Assembly (NCBI GenBank): GCA_905479475.1
Contig: CAJQMT010000021.1
Span: 1-64,000 of the forward strand
Source of the DNA: an uncultured Flavobacteriaceae bacterium
GTDB taxonomy: Bacteria > Bacteroidota > Bacteroidia > Flavobacteriales > Flavobacteriaceae
Reading direction: 5' to 3'
DNA length: 64,000 bases
Made by a program: the position numbers and the translations under genes. Positions within the stretch are counted from its first letter, which is position 1. Each line of letters opens with the position of its first letter. Below are positions 37,913 through 47,155 of the stretch, in pieces. The notes below the pieces were generated by a model. The model was given only the letters and a program-made list of their open reading frames with translations, ran no database searches and had not been told where the DNA came from.

Positions 37913-38584
37913 ATGCTAAACATGGAAAAAAAATTCACGCAAATTTTATCGGCTTTTATTGGAGTAATCTCCATCTCATCACTTTTGTTTTATTTCAATA
38001 AAACATGGTTTGAATTTCTCATTCAAGAAGACGGGTTTCTTGAAAACTTAACTGCGGGTACGCTCTTATTGAGCTCTGTATTACTTCTGGTTCGTTTTGT
38101 AAATAATGGAAACAAAAAAAACAGCCTTTGGAAAGCCTTTAATATCCTCATGATTATCGGTTTGTTTTTTGGATTTGGGGAAGAGATCTCATGGGGACAA
38201 CGAATTTTTGAAATAGAATCTAGTGAATTCTTTAGCCAAAACAATACGCAAAATGAAACCAATCTTCACAACTTAAAAATCAAGGACATTAAAATAAATC
38301 GCATCATTTCGGTTTCATTCTCAGTCATCTTTGGCATGTATTTTTTGTTTCTTTTATTCTTGTACAAAAAAGTGACTTTGATAAAGACGCTTGTTCAAAA
38401 AATAGGAGTTCCAGTCCCAACCTTACAACAATCCTTCTCTTTTCTAGGAGGAACCTTGCTTATCTTAACTCTCTCCCACTCTAAAAAATGGGAAATTTGG
38501 GAATGTATCTTCGTGCTTTCTTTTTTGTGGATTTTAATAGCCCCTTACAACACGGAGGAAAGACTGTTTGTTTCTAAAAAATAA
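37913..38584 (+). CDS. membrane protein of unknown function with GEEISWGQR motif
   Basis: 223 residues; an ATG at 37922 (MEKKFTQ) is an equally good start. Five or six hydrophobic segments. The central motif FGFGEEISWGQRIF, followed by TQNETNLHNL, recurs in a widespread family of unannotated bacterial membrane proteins. Two adjacent glutamates and an Arg at the membrane edge look functional. The gene follows purL by 61 bases on the same strand. Confidence 0.7.
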   Translation: MLNMEKKFTQILSAFIGVISISSLLFYFNKTWFEFLIQEDGFLENLTAGTLLLSSVLLLVRFVNNGNKKNSLWKAFNILMIIGLFFGFGEEISWGQRIFEIESSEFFSQNNTQNETNLHNLKIKDIKINRIISVSFSVIFGMYFLFLLFLYKKVTLIKTLVQKIGVPVPTLQQSFSFLGGTLLILTLSHSKKWEIWECIFVLSFLWILIAPYNTEERLFVSKK

Positions 38585-39198
38585 GTTTTACCCATACCTG
38601 CTATTTTACTACCTTTTTTAAAGCACCTAGTACCAGAAGGTGTTATTTCAGGTGTAAAAAACAACTGGAATCCATACTTCCAAACTCCTAAAGTTTTATC
38701 AAATAAATTATAGGCTTGCATCTTGTCATGGCAGAAAATATTTTTTGTGTTAAATGAAAGCATCGAGAAACTTTGGATTTAATAATATGCAATTTGAGGA
38801 CTTTCTGATTGAAAATAAATTTAAAATTGAAAATAAGATTCATTTCCCACTGAAATCCATAAGTATCTTTTCCAGTCAGATTTTTTATGTCGTTTCTAAA
38901 CAATAAAATATTTGCTTTCTTAAAAGCTTTAGATGAAGCAAGAATAGTCAGTGGTTGTTGCAAAAATAACGGGTCATTTATAGATGGAGTCAAGAATGGA
39001 CACGACTCATTAAACCACCTGAAGATTCATAAATACTAAAACAAAAAACACATCGGAACATTCAATTGATAAGTGGCTTTTTACAATATCCCGATATTCT
39101 AAACCAAACTTTATAGTTTACCATGTTTGCCCTCTTTTTTGTAAATCCTATAAAATTCACTATTTTGCAGGAACCTTTTCCCTTACTAAACTTAACCC
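38585..39198. other. 614-base gap with possible gene relics
   Basis: No convincing gene. Three short plus-strand frames, each in a different frame, read like protein: from 38585, in frame with the previous stop, about 42 codons containing WNPYFQTPKVL; from ATG 38787, 39 codons (MQFEDFLIENKFKIENK); and from ATG 38887 to 39039, 50 codons (ALDEARIVSGCCKNNGSF). They may be pieces of a decayed gene or one real small protein, or chance. The promoter of the acyl-CoA ligase gene must lie at the right end. Confidence 0.3.
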
Positions 39199-40974
39199 AT
39201 GAAAGACGATTCTTTACTATTTGATTTTCCAAAACATCAATTGGAAAATTTCAACCTCAAAAAAGCTTTTACGACCAAACACAATGGCCAATGGACAAGT
39301 ATTTCTACACAAGAATACATGGATCAATACAATAAAATTAGCCGAGGTCTCTTAAAATTGGGAATACAAGCCAATGAAAAAATTGCGGTTATTTCCACAA
39401 CCAATAGAACCGAATGGAACATATTAGACATGGGAGTTTTGCAAATTGGCGCACAAAATGTTCCTATTTATCCGACTATTTCGAAAGAAGATTACGAATA
39501 TATTCTGAATCATTCTGAAGCGAGCTATTGCTTTGTATCCGACAGTTCTATACTAGAAAAACTGAACAAAATAAAAGGAAACACACAACTAAAGGAAATC
39601 TATACTTTTGATCAGATAGCAGGTGAAAAAAACTGGCAAGAACTCTTAGAACTCGGCGAAGACACTTCGTTTGAAACAGAATTAGAAGCTCGAAAAAATG
39701 CTGTACAGCCAAATGATTTGGCCACAATTATTTACACCTCAGGAACCACAGGAAAACCGAAGGGGGTGATGCTTTCTCACAACAATCTTGTATCCAATGT
39801 TTTGGCCAGTATACCAAGAGTTCCGCTAGAGCATGGAAATGCCAAAGCATTGAGCTTTTTACCCGTATGCCATGTGTTTGAAAGAATCATTCTTTATCTC
39901 TACCAAGCTTGCGGTATTGAAATTTATTTTGCTGAATCTCCAGAAACCATTAGCGACAACCTAAAAGAAATTAAGCCCAATATCATGACTGCCGTACCTC
40001 GCTTGTATGAAAAAGTCTATGATAAAATAGTCAGTAAAGGAACTGAATTGACCGGTATCAAAAAGAAATTATTTTTCTGGGCCGTCGAATTGGGACTTGA
40101 ATTTGAACCCTACGGAGCTAACGGAGCCTGGTATGAATTCAAGTTGAAAATTGCTCGCAAATTAATTTTCAGCAAATGGAAAGAAGCCCTGGGAGGTAAT
40201 ATAGACACTTTGGTATCTGGTTCTGCTGCATTACAGCAGCGATTGACGCGCGTCTTTTCTGCAGCGGGCATGCCTATATTAGAAGGGTATGGGCTCACAG
40301 AAACCTCACCTGTAGTCTCTGTAAACTGTCCTTACAACAAAGGAATTCGTATTGGTACCGTGGGAAGAATCATTGACAATGTAGAGGTGAAAATTGCAGA
40401 AGATGGCGAAATACTTGTCAAAGGACCCAATGTCATGTTAGGCTATTATAAAGACGAAGAAAAAACAGCTTCAGTAATGACGGGTGATTATTTTCACACA
40501 GGAGACATTGGTGAAGTTTCAGAGGATCTATTTCTCAAAATTACCGATCGTAAAAAAGAAATGTTCAAAACTTCTGGAGGAAAATATGTGGCACCCGCAC
40601 TGCTAGAAAACGAGCTCAAACAATCGCGATTTATCGAACAAATAATGGTAGTAGGTGAAGGAGAAAAAATGCCTGCAGCGCTGATTCAGCCCAATTTTGA
40701 ATTTGTACGCGAATGGGCTAATCGGAAAAGTATCTCTTTGGGGGACTCAAACGAGTCTATCATTTCAAACGAAAGCGTCATTGAAAGAATACAAGAAGAA
40801 ATTAACAGCTGTAACGCCAACTTTGGAAAATGGGAACAGATCAAAAAATTCAAACTCACACCAGACGAATGGAATATTGATAGTGGGCACTTGACCCCTA
40901 CCTTGAAAATGAAGCGCAAAGTGATCAAAGGTATTTATCAAGATTTGTACAATAGTATTTATACGAAAAAATAA
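39199..40974 (+). CDS. long-chain fatty acid-CoA ligase
   Basis: 591 residues of the AMP-forming synthetase family. The P-loop-like A3 motif TIIYTSGTTGKPKGVMLSH is near residue 180, followed by EGYGLTETSPVVS, HTGDIGE and the TDRKKEMFKTSGGKYVAP hinge. The length and motif wording fit FAA/bubblegum-like long-chain acyl-CoA synthetases that activate fatty acids for membrane lipid synthesis or oxidation. It stands alone with a terminator downstream. Confidence 0.9.
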   Translation: MKDDSLLFDFPKHQLENFNLKKAFTTKHNGQWTSISTQEYMDQYNKISRGLLKLGIQANEKIAVISTTNRTEWNILDMGVLQIGAQNVPIYPTISKEDYEYILNHSEASYCFVSDSSILEKLNKIKGNTQLKEIYTFDQIAGEKNWQELLELGEDTSFETELEARKNAVQPNDLATIIYTSGTTGKPKGVMLSHNNLVSNVLASIPRVPLEHGNAKALSFLPVCHVFERIILYLYQACGIEIYFAESPETISDNLKEIKPNIMTAVPRLYEKVYDKIVSKGTELTGIKKKLFFWAVELGLEFEPYGANGAWYEFKLKIARKLIFSKWKEALGGNIDTLVSGSAALQQRLTRVFSAAGMPILEGYGLTETSPVVSVNCPYNKGIRIGTVGRIIDNVEVKIAEDGEILVKGPNVMLGYYKDEEKTASVMTGDYFHTGDIGEVSEDLFLKITDRKKEMFKTSGGKYVAPALLENELKQSRFIEQIMVVGEGEKMPAALIQPNFEFVREWANRKSISLGDSNESIISNESVIERIQEEINSCNANFGKWEQIKKFKLTPDEWNIDSGHLTPTLKMKRKVIKGIYQDLYNSIYTKK

Positions 40975-41047
40975 GAACTGCTTAGTAATTCCAAAAGAGA
41001 TGCTGCTTTGTATGTTGCGTATGCGGAATTCAAAATAGTATCAAAAC

Positions 41048-41080
41048 AAAAGACCTCTCAATTGAAAAGGTCTTTTTTAT
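41048..41080 (+). terminator. bidirectional terminator
   Basis: Stem AAAAGACCT / AGGTCTTTT (41048-41056, 41068-41076) with T runs on both strands, between the convergent acyl-CoA ligase and FAH-family genes. It touches the stop codon of the latter. Confidence 0.88.
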
Positions 41081-41688
41081 TTTATTTTGATCTCAAAGGC
41101 CTGATTTCCTTCCAACACCCCCTTTAGCACATCGTCCTCTTTTACCTTTCCAACACCAGCAGGGGTTCCAGTAAAAAGAACATCTCCCTTTTTTAGAGTA
41201 AAAAACTGAGAGACATAGGCAATCAATGCATCGATACTCCAAAGCATATGACTGGTATTTCCCACTTGTACCAGTTCGCTGTTTTTCGACAGTGAAAAAT
41301 TTAAACCTTGCAGGTCTTCAAAATCTTGTTTTTTGTAAAATTCACCAATAACCGCACTACCATCAAAGGCTTTGGCTTGCTCCCAAGGATGTCCCTTCTC
41401 TTTTGCTTTTTCTTGTATATCCCTCGCAGTAAAATCGATTCCCAATCCAATTTCGTCGTAGTATTTGTGTGCAAACTTAGGACTGATGTGTTTTCCTACC
41501 TTATTTATTTTCACCAAAACTTCGACTTCATAATGTACCTCTTTTGTGAATGAAGGTATGAAAAAAGGCATTTTCTTGGGTAAAATAGCAGAGTCCGGCT
41601 TTAAAAAAAAGAGTGGTGACGTTGGCTTTTCATTTCCCAATTCTGAAATATGCTTGGCATAATTTCTACCAATACAAATTATTTTCAT
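41077..41688 (-). CDS. fumarylacetoacetate hydrolase-family protein
   Basis: 203 residues. Small FAH-domain enzyme, cleaving C-C bonds in beta-keto acids or decarboxylating oxaloacetate. It begins with CIGRNYAKHISELGNEKP; the metal ligands are in EVHYEVEVLVKI and GIDFTARDIQ, and FTGTPAGVG near the end is typical. It is most like the YcgM/FAHD1 branch. The start is 25 bases after purU, so they may share a transcript. Confidence 0.87.
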   Translation of the reverse strand: MKIICIGRNYAKHISELGNEKPTSPLFFLKPDSAILPKKMPFFIPSFTKEVHYEVEVLVKINKVGKHISPKFAHKYYDEIGLGIDFTARDIQEKAKEKGHPWEQAKAFDGSAVIGEFYKKQDFEDLQGLNFSLSKNSELVQVGNTSHMLWSIDALIAYVSQFFTLKKGDVLFTGTPAGVGKVKEDDVLKGVLEGNQAFEIKIK

Positions 41689-41713
41689 GTGTCAATTTCT
41701 TTAGAGTTTGCAA

Positions 41714-42586
41714 CTATTCCCCTGTTTCAGGAAAAACAATCGCCTTGTTTCCATCCACAATAATTTGATTGTTCAAATGACAATTCACTGCACGAGCCAA
41801 TACCAATGTCTCAATATCCGCACCTATCTTTTTTAGGGATGTAGGTGTACTTTCATGTGTTACTCTCTCAACACCTTGCTCTATGATCGGTCCTTCGTCT
41901 AAATCTTCTGTAGCGTAATGTGCCGTTGCACCAATAATTTTGACACCTCTTTCGTACGCGCGTTTGTAAGGATTTGCTCCTTGAAAAGCAGGCAAAAAAG
42001 AATGATGAATATTGATGATTTTATTTTCGTAATGGGCTATAAATCCAGTAGATAAAATTTGCATATAACGTGCCATAATAATCAAATCAATGCTTGCAGA
42101 GTCAAACAATTCCATCAGGGATTTCTCCTGCTCCTCTTTCGTGTCTCTCGTTACTAGTTTGTAATAAAAAGGAATGCCAAACATTTCGGCAATGGGTTTT
42201 AATTTTTCATGGTTACTAACCACCATTGAAATGTCACAATTCAATTTTCCTTCTTTGTGTCGGTGTAACAAATCGTATAAATTATGGCTTGTATGAGACA
42301 CCATAATAGCTACTTTTTGTTTTTTTCTTCCATAGTCAACACTCCAAGTAATTTGGTAAGCCTCGGCCAACTTGGAAAAACTTTCTCCTAGTTGTTCTTT
42401 GCTCAACAAAACGGAATTGTCTACAGCCAAGCGAATCCTCATAAAAAACTTTGCGGATGTTGTATTGGTGTATTGCTGTGAACTGATAATATTAAAGCCT
42501 TCTGAATAGAAGAAATGTGTGAGCTTAGCAATGATTCCCTTTTGATCGGGACACTTAATTAAAAAAGTAACTATTTGTGGTTTCAT
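41714..42586 (-). CDS. purU: formyltetrahydrofolate deformylase
   Basis: 290 residues. Hydrolyses 10-formyl-THF to formate and THF, balancing one-carbon pools and supplying formate for purine synthesis. An N-terminal ACT domain (about 1-85, LIKCPDQKGIIAKLTHFF) precedes the formyltransferase-like domain with the active-site NIHHSFLPAFQGANPY and ATAHYATEDLDEGPI. The window also holds purB and purL. Confidence 0.93.
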   Translation of the reverse strand: MKPQIVTFLIKCPDQKGIIAKLTHFFYSEGFNIISSQQYTNTTSAKFFMRIRLAVDNSVLLSKEQLGESFSKLAEAYQITWSVDYGRKKQKVAIMVSHTSHNLYDLLHRHKEGKLNCDISMVVSNHEKLKPIAEMFGIPFYYKLVTRDTKEEQEKSLMELFDSASIDLIIMARYMQILSTGFIAHYENKIINIHHSFLPAFQGANPYKRAYERGVKIIGATAHYATEDLDEGPIIEQGVERVTHESTPTSLKKIGADIETLVLARAVNCHLNNQIIVDGNKAIVFPETGE

Positions 42587-42704
42587 ATATGTATCTTAAA
42601 ATTAAAAAAGCAAAAACCACAACGAGTCGCACTTTTTTTCGTAAACTTTTCTGTTTGGTTTATTTCTTACTCCAAATCCTGGGTATCTGTCCAGCTTTCA
42701 CTTG

Positions 42705-43565
42705 TTACACGATGTATTTTTTATCAAAATTTGGCTTTCTTTTTTCCAAAAAAGCATTCCTTCCTTCTTTTGCTTCTTCAGTCATATACGCCAAACGTGT
42801 TGCTTCACCAGCAAAAACTTGTTGCCCAACCATACCGTCATCCGTTAAGTTCATCGCAAATTTCAACATTTTTATGGAAGTAGGTGATTTTTCTAAAATT
42901 TCCTGCGCCCATTGATACGCGGTCTCCTCCAATTCGTCGTGAGGAATTACAGCATTGACCATTCCCATTTCATAGGCTTCTTGAGCAGAATAATTTCTTC
43001 CCAGAAAAAATATTTCACGTGCCTTTTTTTGCCCTACCATTTTGGCCAAATACGCAGATCCATATCCTCCGTCAAAACTCGTTACATCTGCATCTGTTTG
43101 TTTAAAAATCGCATGTTCTCTACTCGCCAAAGTCAAGTCACATACAACATGCAAACTATGTCCTCCTCCCACAGCCCAACCAGGAACAACGGCAATTACT
43201 ACTTTTGGCATGAAACGAATCAAACGTTGTACTTCTAAAATATTCAATCGATGACTACCATCATCCCCTACATATCCCTGTTTACCTCTCGCTTTTTGAT
43301 CACCACCAGAACAAAAGGAATACACACCGTCTTTGGTAGAAGGTCCTTCTGCCGACAACAATACAACTCCTATTTCGTTATCTTCTTGTGCATTGTAAAA
43401 AGCATCGTACAACTCCGAGGTGGTGCGGGGTCTAAACGCATTTCGAACATTAGGCCTGTTGAAAGCTATTCTTGCGACATTTCCAGATTTTTGATACGTA
43501 ATATCTATATACGTTTCTCCTAAATGACTTGAAGGTTTCATGGCTACCCAATTTGCTTGACTCAT
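42705..43565 (-). CDS. menB: 1,4-dihydroxy-2-naphthoyl-CoA synthase
   Basis: 286 residues from the ATG at 43565 (MSQANW); an ATG at 43589 would add eight. Crotonase-fold enzyme that closes the naphthoate ring of o-succinylbenzoyl-CoA in menaquinone synthesis. Highly conserved stretches such as YSFCSGGDQKARG, VPGWAVGGGHSLH and TSFDGGYGSAYLAK leave no doubt. The other men genes of the cluster start 1.7 kb away, beyond a plus-strand gene. Confidence 0.96.
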   Translation of the reverse strand: MSQANWVAMKPSSHLGETYIDITYQKSGNVARIAFNRPNVRNAFRPRTTSELYDAFYNAQEDNEIGVVLLSAEGPSTKDGVYSFCSGGDQKARGKQGYVGDDGSHRLNILEVQRLIRFMPKVVIAVVPGWAVGGGHSLHVVCDLTLASREHAIFKQTDADVTSFDGGYGSAYLAKMVGQKKAREIFFLGRNYSAQEAYEMGMVNAVIPHDELEETAYQWAQEILEKSPTSIKMLKFAMNLTDDGMVGQQVFAGEATRLAYMTEEAKEGRNAFLEKRKPNFDKKYIV

Positions 43566-43671
43566 ATGATTGTATTTGATTAAAGACATTTGTCTGGATG
43601 TAAAGATATGACTATTGAAAAAACTAAAAAAATTAGTACATTCGAATAATTTTACAAACGAACTTTTGTTT

Positions 43672-44844
43672 ATGAAAAAACTGTGTGTATTCTTCCTTCC
43701 CTTTCTTTTTTGTGGTTCTTTTTATGCGCAAGAAATTATCGAAGAAGATTTTTATTCAGTTGCTCTGAATGAGATAAAAGTACTTCAAATTTTTATTCCA
43801 GAAGGATACGATCTTTCGGAAAACAAGTATCCTTTAACCGTTGTGCTGGATGCAGACGATTTATTTGAAACCTATGTAAGCATCTCAAAATTGTTCGCTA
43901 AAAATGACAAAGTCCCGAATCAAATTATTGTTGGCGTATCGCAAAACATTGCTCCTTACAGGGCACTCGAATACGGGTATGATAGCACAAACAGCTATCC
44001 TACACAAAAAGGTATGCAGGTGTTTCAATACATCTCGCAAGAGTTGGTCCCTCATTTCCTAGAGAACTACCGAATATCTGATTTTAAAACCATCGTTGGT
44101 CAAGAAATTACTGCCAACTTCACGAACTATTTTTTACTTGATAAAAAGCCTGTTTTTAATGCCTATATCAACTTACACCCCGTGTTTGCGATAGATATGC
44201 CTTCTTACTTGGCAACAGCACTTACAAGCTTAAAAGGAAAAGATTATTTTTATTACGCTTCCCGTGCACAAAACACACCCTCAGATACCAAAGAAAGAAT
44301 GGCAAACGTAGATGCATACATTGCCCAAATAGAAAACAGTTATTTTCATTACAAATTTGAAGATTTTGAAGAATCTTCAGAACTCCTCTGTATTCCGAAA
44401 GGCATCGCAAGTGCATTGGGTCATATTTTTAGTAGATACGCGAGTATTACAGACAACGAACTCAATAGTGAAATTGTCTATTTGTCTCCTCTGGCTGCAA
44501 TGGAATATTTACAATTTAAATACGAAAATATCGCCTATTTATTTGGAAAAGAAATGGCGATCCGAATGGAAGATTTTATTGCAATAGAATCTGTAATTAT
44601 TGAAAAAGAAAACGGTCAACATTTAGAAAAATATGGAGAAATGGTATTAGATCAGTTTCCAAAGAGCCCTTTAGGAAACTTTTATATTGGTTTGTATTAC
44701 GAAAAAAAGTTTGCATACAGCAAAGCGCTTATTTCGTATAAAAAAGGATATGCAAAGATCCCTGAGAGCTCTCCTTACTCGATCAAATTCTACGAAAACA
44801 TCAAACGGGTGACCTCAGCAAAACAAAATTCAGAAAACAATTAA
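43672..44844 (+). CDS. esterase-like secreted protein lacking the catalytic serine
   Basis: 390 residues from ATG 43672, which opens a signal peptide (cut near FYAQ, residue 20); the longer frame starts at a weak TTG. The region to about 230 follows the esterase D (alpha/beta-hydrolase) layout: IFIPEGYDL, YPLTVVLDADD, IIVGVSQN. But where a GxSxG elbow is expected the protein reads IVGQEITAN (residues 141-149), with no Ser. The C-terminal third looks like a TPR-type helical region. It is likely a non-hydrolytic binding protein in the periplasm. It sits on the opposite strand between menB and menD. Confidence 0.7.
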   Translation: MKKLCVFFLPFLFCGSFYAQEIIEEDFYSVALNEIKVLQIFIPEGYDLSENKYPLTVVLDADDLFETYVSISKLFAKNDKVPNQIIVGVSQNIAPYRALEYGYDSTNSYPTQKGMQVFQYISQELVPHFLENYRISDFKTIVGQEITANFTNYFLLDKKPVFNAYINLHPVFAIDMPSYLATALTSLKGKDYFYYASRAQNTPSDTKERMANVDAYIAQIENSYFHYKFEDFEESSELLCIPKGIASALGHIFSRYASITDNELNSEIVYLSPLAAMEYLQFKYENIAYLFGKEMAIRMEDFIAIESVIIEKENGQHLEKYGEMVLDQFPKSPLGNFYIGLYYEKKFAYSKALISYKKGYAKIPESSPYSIKFYENIKRVTSAKQNSENN

Positions 44845-44882
44845 ACAGTACTTATCTAGACTTTTCCTTTCTTCGAATAGCA

Positions 44883-45317
44883 TTATTGACTTCTTCCGGA
44901 TTCAGTAATGTGAATACCATTGCTCGCAATCACCAAAAATTTTGATTTGTACAAACTTCCGATGGCACTCTTAAAAGATTTCTTACTCATCTTGAGATGG
45001 TACTTGATTTCTTCTGGATCGCTTTTGTCGTGCAATGGCAAAAACCCTGCTTCACTTTGTTTTAATTTTTCCAAAACTACAGCTTCATTTTCTCCAATTT
45101 TATTTACAAAACCTATGGGCTGCAAAGAAATATCTAACTTCCCATCTTCACGAATGAATTTGACATATCCAGAAAGTTTCTGACCTTCTCGAACTCTTTG
45201 AAAAACTTCATTTTTGTACAACATACCTTCGTATTCTCCATCTACCAATACACTAATTCCTACATTGGTAAAACGACCAATGATCAAATCTACTTGTGCT
45301 CCTACTTCTAGTTCCAT
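44883..45317 (-). CDS. S1-domain RNA-binding protein, short CvfB-like
   Basis: 144 residues. N-terminal S1 OB-fold domain (VGAQVDLIIGRFTNVGISVLVDGEYEGMLYKNEV, about 1-65) and a C-terminal winged helix (LPLHDKSDPEEIKYHLKMSKKSFKSAIGSLYK). This is the architecture of the CvfB family, but CvfB is about twice as long with several S1 domains, so this is a half-size form. The ATG follows the menD stop codon directly with no gap, so translation is probably coupled. No role in menaquinone synthesis is implied by the domains. Confidence 0.78.
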   Translation of the reverse strand: MELEVGAQVDLIIGRFTNVGISVLVDGEYEGMLYKNEVFQRVREGQKLSGYVKFIREDGKLDISLQPIGFVNKIGENEAVVLEKLKQSEAGFLPLHDKSDPEEIKYHLKMSKKSFKSAIGSLYKSKFLVIASNGIHITESGRSQ

Positions 45318-46991
45318 TTATTTTATTTTATTTAAATAATCTTGCAATACAAGATCATTGATTTCACTTGGTGTTTTGATTTCTAGCAATTTGGGCATAG
45401 AGGACTCGTTGTAAAAACTTTGCAAAGAATCTATAAGCTCGGCTTCCGTCTCAGCAGATTCATACTCCAAATTATGCATAGCGCAAAGAAAACTTGCTTC
45501 CAATCCATGAGGGGTCTCAAAATATTCGAGTACCTCACTATTTTTGGGGCCTGGAATGATTTTAAATATTCCCCCTCCGTCATTATTTATCAAAATAATT
45601 CTAAAATTCGAAGGAATGTACTGGTTCCATAAAGCATTGCTATCGTAAAAAAAACTAACATCTCCTGTGATAAAAAACGTAGACTCTTTTGTGGTCATTG
45701 CTGCTCCTATTGCTGTAGATGTACTCCCATCGATTCCGCTGGTTCCTCGATTGCAAAAAACTCTTATACCAGGACTTATTTCAAAAAATTGTGAATAGCG
45801 AACGATGGAACTATTGCTCAATTGCAAATTACAATCTTTCGGAATGGATTGTAAAACAATATCAAATACTTTTAAATCAGAAAAAGCGACCTTCTCTAAA
45901 AAATGCGCATGCAATTGCTGTCTTGTTTCTTTTAATTGCACCCCTTGCTCTTGGTAATTTGAATCCTTGTTCTTTGTCAAAAAGAAAAACTGACTAAAAA
46001 ACAATTGGGGGCTTATTTTGAAATGTTTTGTCAAACAATGGTAAGAATCCCATGCTTTTTTTGAGTCCACATGCCAATGTTCTTTTGGCTGGTATTTTCG
46101 TAAAAATTGTTTGATTTTTTTTGAGACAACCATCCCTCCTATAGTCAATAAAATTTCCGGCTGAAAAGCCTTCAGGCTTTCTTCCTCCAAAGGTATGATC
46201 AATTGATCGATTTGATTGATGAATTTAGAATGTCTGTTGTTGGAAATTGTTTCTGTAAAAACCAATACAGAAGGATCTTTTAAGAAATGTTCTAGTTGCG
46301 TTTGTAACAAAGCGTCTGGGTCATGTGACCCTACCAAGACCATTTTCTTTTCAGCCATGTTCCATCGGTTGGCATACGATTGTAAAAAATCGACATCCAA
46401 AGGTGTCTCCTCTCCCAAAGTATCCTGGTTTATTGTTTGTTTTACTTTTGGAATTTTCAACATCTCAGAAACTGTATCATACAAGGGTTCGTCGAAAGGA
46501 ACATTGATGTGCACAGGGCCTTTTTGGTTCAAAGAAATTCGAATTGCTGTTTCTAGCAATTCCTTATTTTCGTGCAGTTTGTTTTCTTCTAAATTCGCAT
46601 TGTACAAAGAATGTGACTCAAAAACATTTTTTTGACGAATGGTTTGCCCATCTCCTATGTCAATCAAATGAGCAGGACGATCTGCAGAAAGAATCACCAA
46701 CGGAATATCACTGTAATAGGCTTCTGCTACGGCAGGATAATAATTGAGTAAAGCAGAACCTGAGGTGCAAAGTACCACCACGGGCTTTTTAGTTTGCTGA
46801 GCTATCCCTAATGCCACGAATGCCGCACAACGCTCATCAACAATACTGTATGTTTTCACAGCTGGATGATGTGTAAAACCAATCGTCAAAGGAGCATTTC
46901 TTGATCCAGGGGAAATGACAACCTGCTCGATACCCTGGGCAATACAAGAAGCAATGACCGACTGGGCCAACTCATTTTTAGGATATTTCAT
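45318..46991 (-). CDS. menD: 2-succinyl-5-enolpyruvyl-6-hydroxy-3-cyclohexene-1-carboxylate synthase
   Basis: 557 residues, full length. Thiamine-diphosphate enzyme that joins 2-oxoglutarate to isochorismate in menaquinone synthesis. N-terminal VISPGSRNAPLT and CTSGSALLNYYPAV, and the ThDP-binding GDVSFFYDSNAL to NNDGGGIFKIIPG stretch near residue 470, are typical. It is followed without a gap by the S1-domain gene and preceded by menF. Confidence 0.95.
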   Translation of the reverse strand: MKYPKNELAQSVIASCIAQGIEQVVISPGSRNAPLTIGFTHHPAVKTYSIVDERCAAFVALGIAQQTKKPVVVLCTSGSALLNYYPAVAEAYYSDIPLVILSADRPAHLIDIGDGQTIRQKNVFESHSLYNANLEENKLHENKELLETAIRISLNQKGPVHINVPFDEPLYDTVSEMLKIPKVKQTINQDTLGEETPLDVDFLQSYANRWNMAEKKMVLVGSHDPDALLQTQLEHFLKDPSVLVFTETISNNRHSKFINQIDQLIIPLEEESLKAFQPEILLTIGGMVVSKKIKQFLRKYQPKEHWHVDSKKAWDSYHCLTKHFKISPQLFFSQFFFLTKNKDSNYQEQGVQLKETRQQLHAHFLEKVAFSDLKVFDIVLQSIPKDCNLQLSNSSIVRYSQFFEISPGIRVFCNRGTSGIDGSTSTAIGAAMTTKESTFFITGDVSFFYDSNALWNQYIPSNFRIILINNDGGGIFKIIPGPKNSEVLEYFETPHGLEASFLCAMHNLEYESAETEAELIDSLQSFYNESSMPKLLEIKTPSEINDLVLQDYLNKIK

Positions 46992-47155
46992 ATGGACGAA
47001 TCGTCAAATTTTAAAGTTGTAAAATTACGAATAAATCAGCTATCGAAATCTTTTTTGGAACGAAATTATACAGGTATTTAGACGACCAAACAAACGAACT
47101 CATCAATAGATTTTGTTTGAAAAAACACCTCTTATAGAACGCTACAAGTAACGCA

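Noticed and set aside
38688-38993. 101-codon minus-strand frame in the 614-base gap
   Set aside because: Composition and repeats of Phe/Ile/Lys suggest AT-rich noise; plus-strand fragments look more protein-like.
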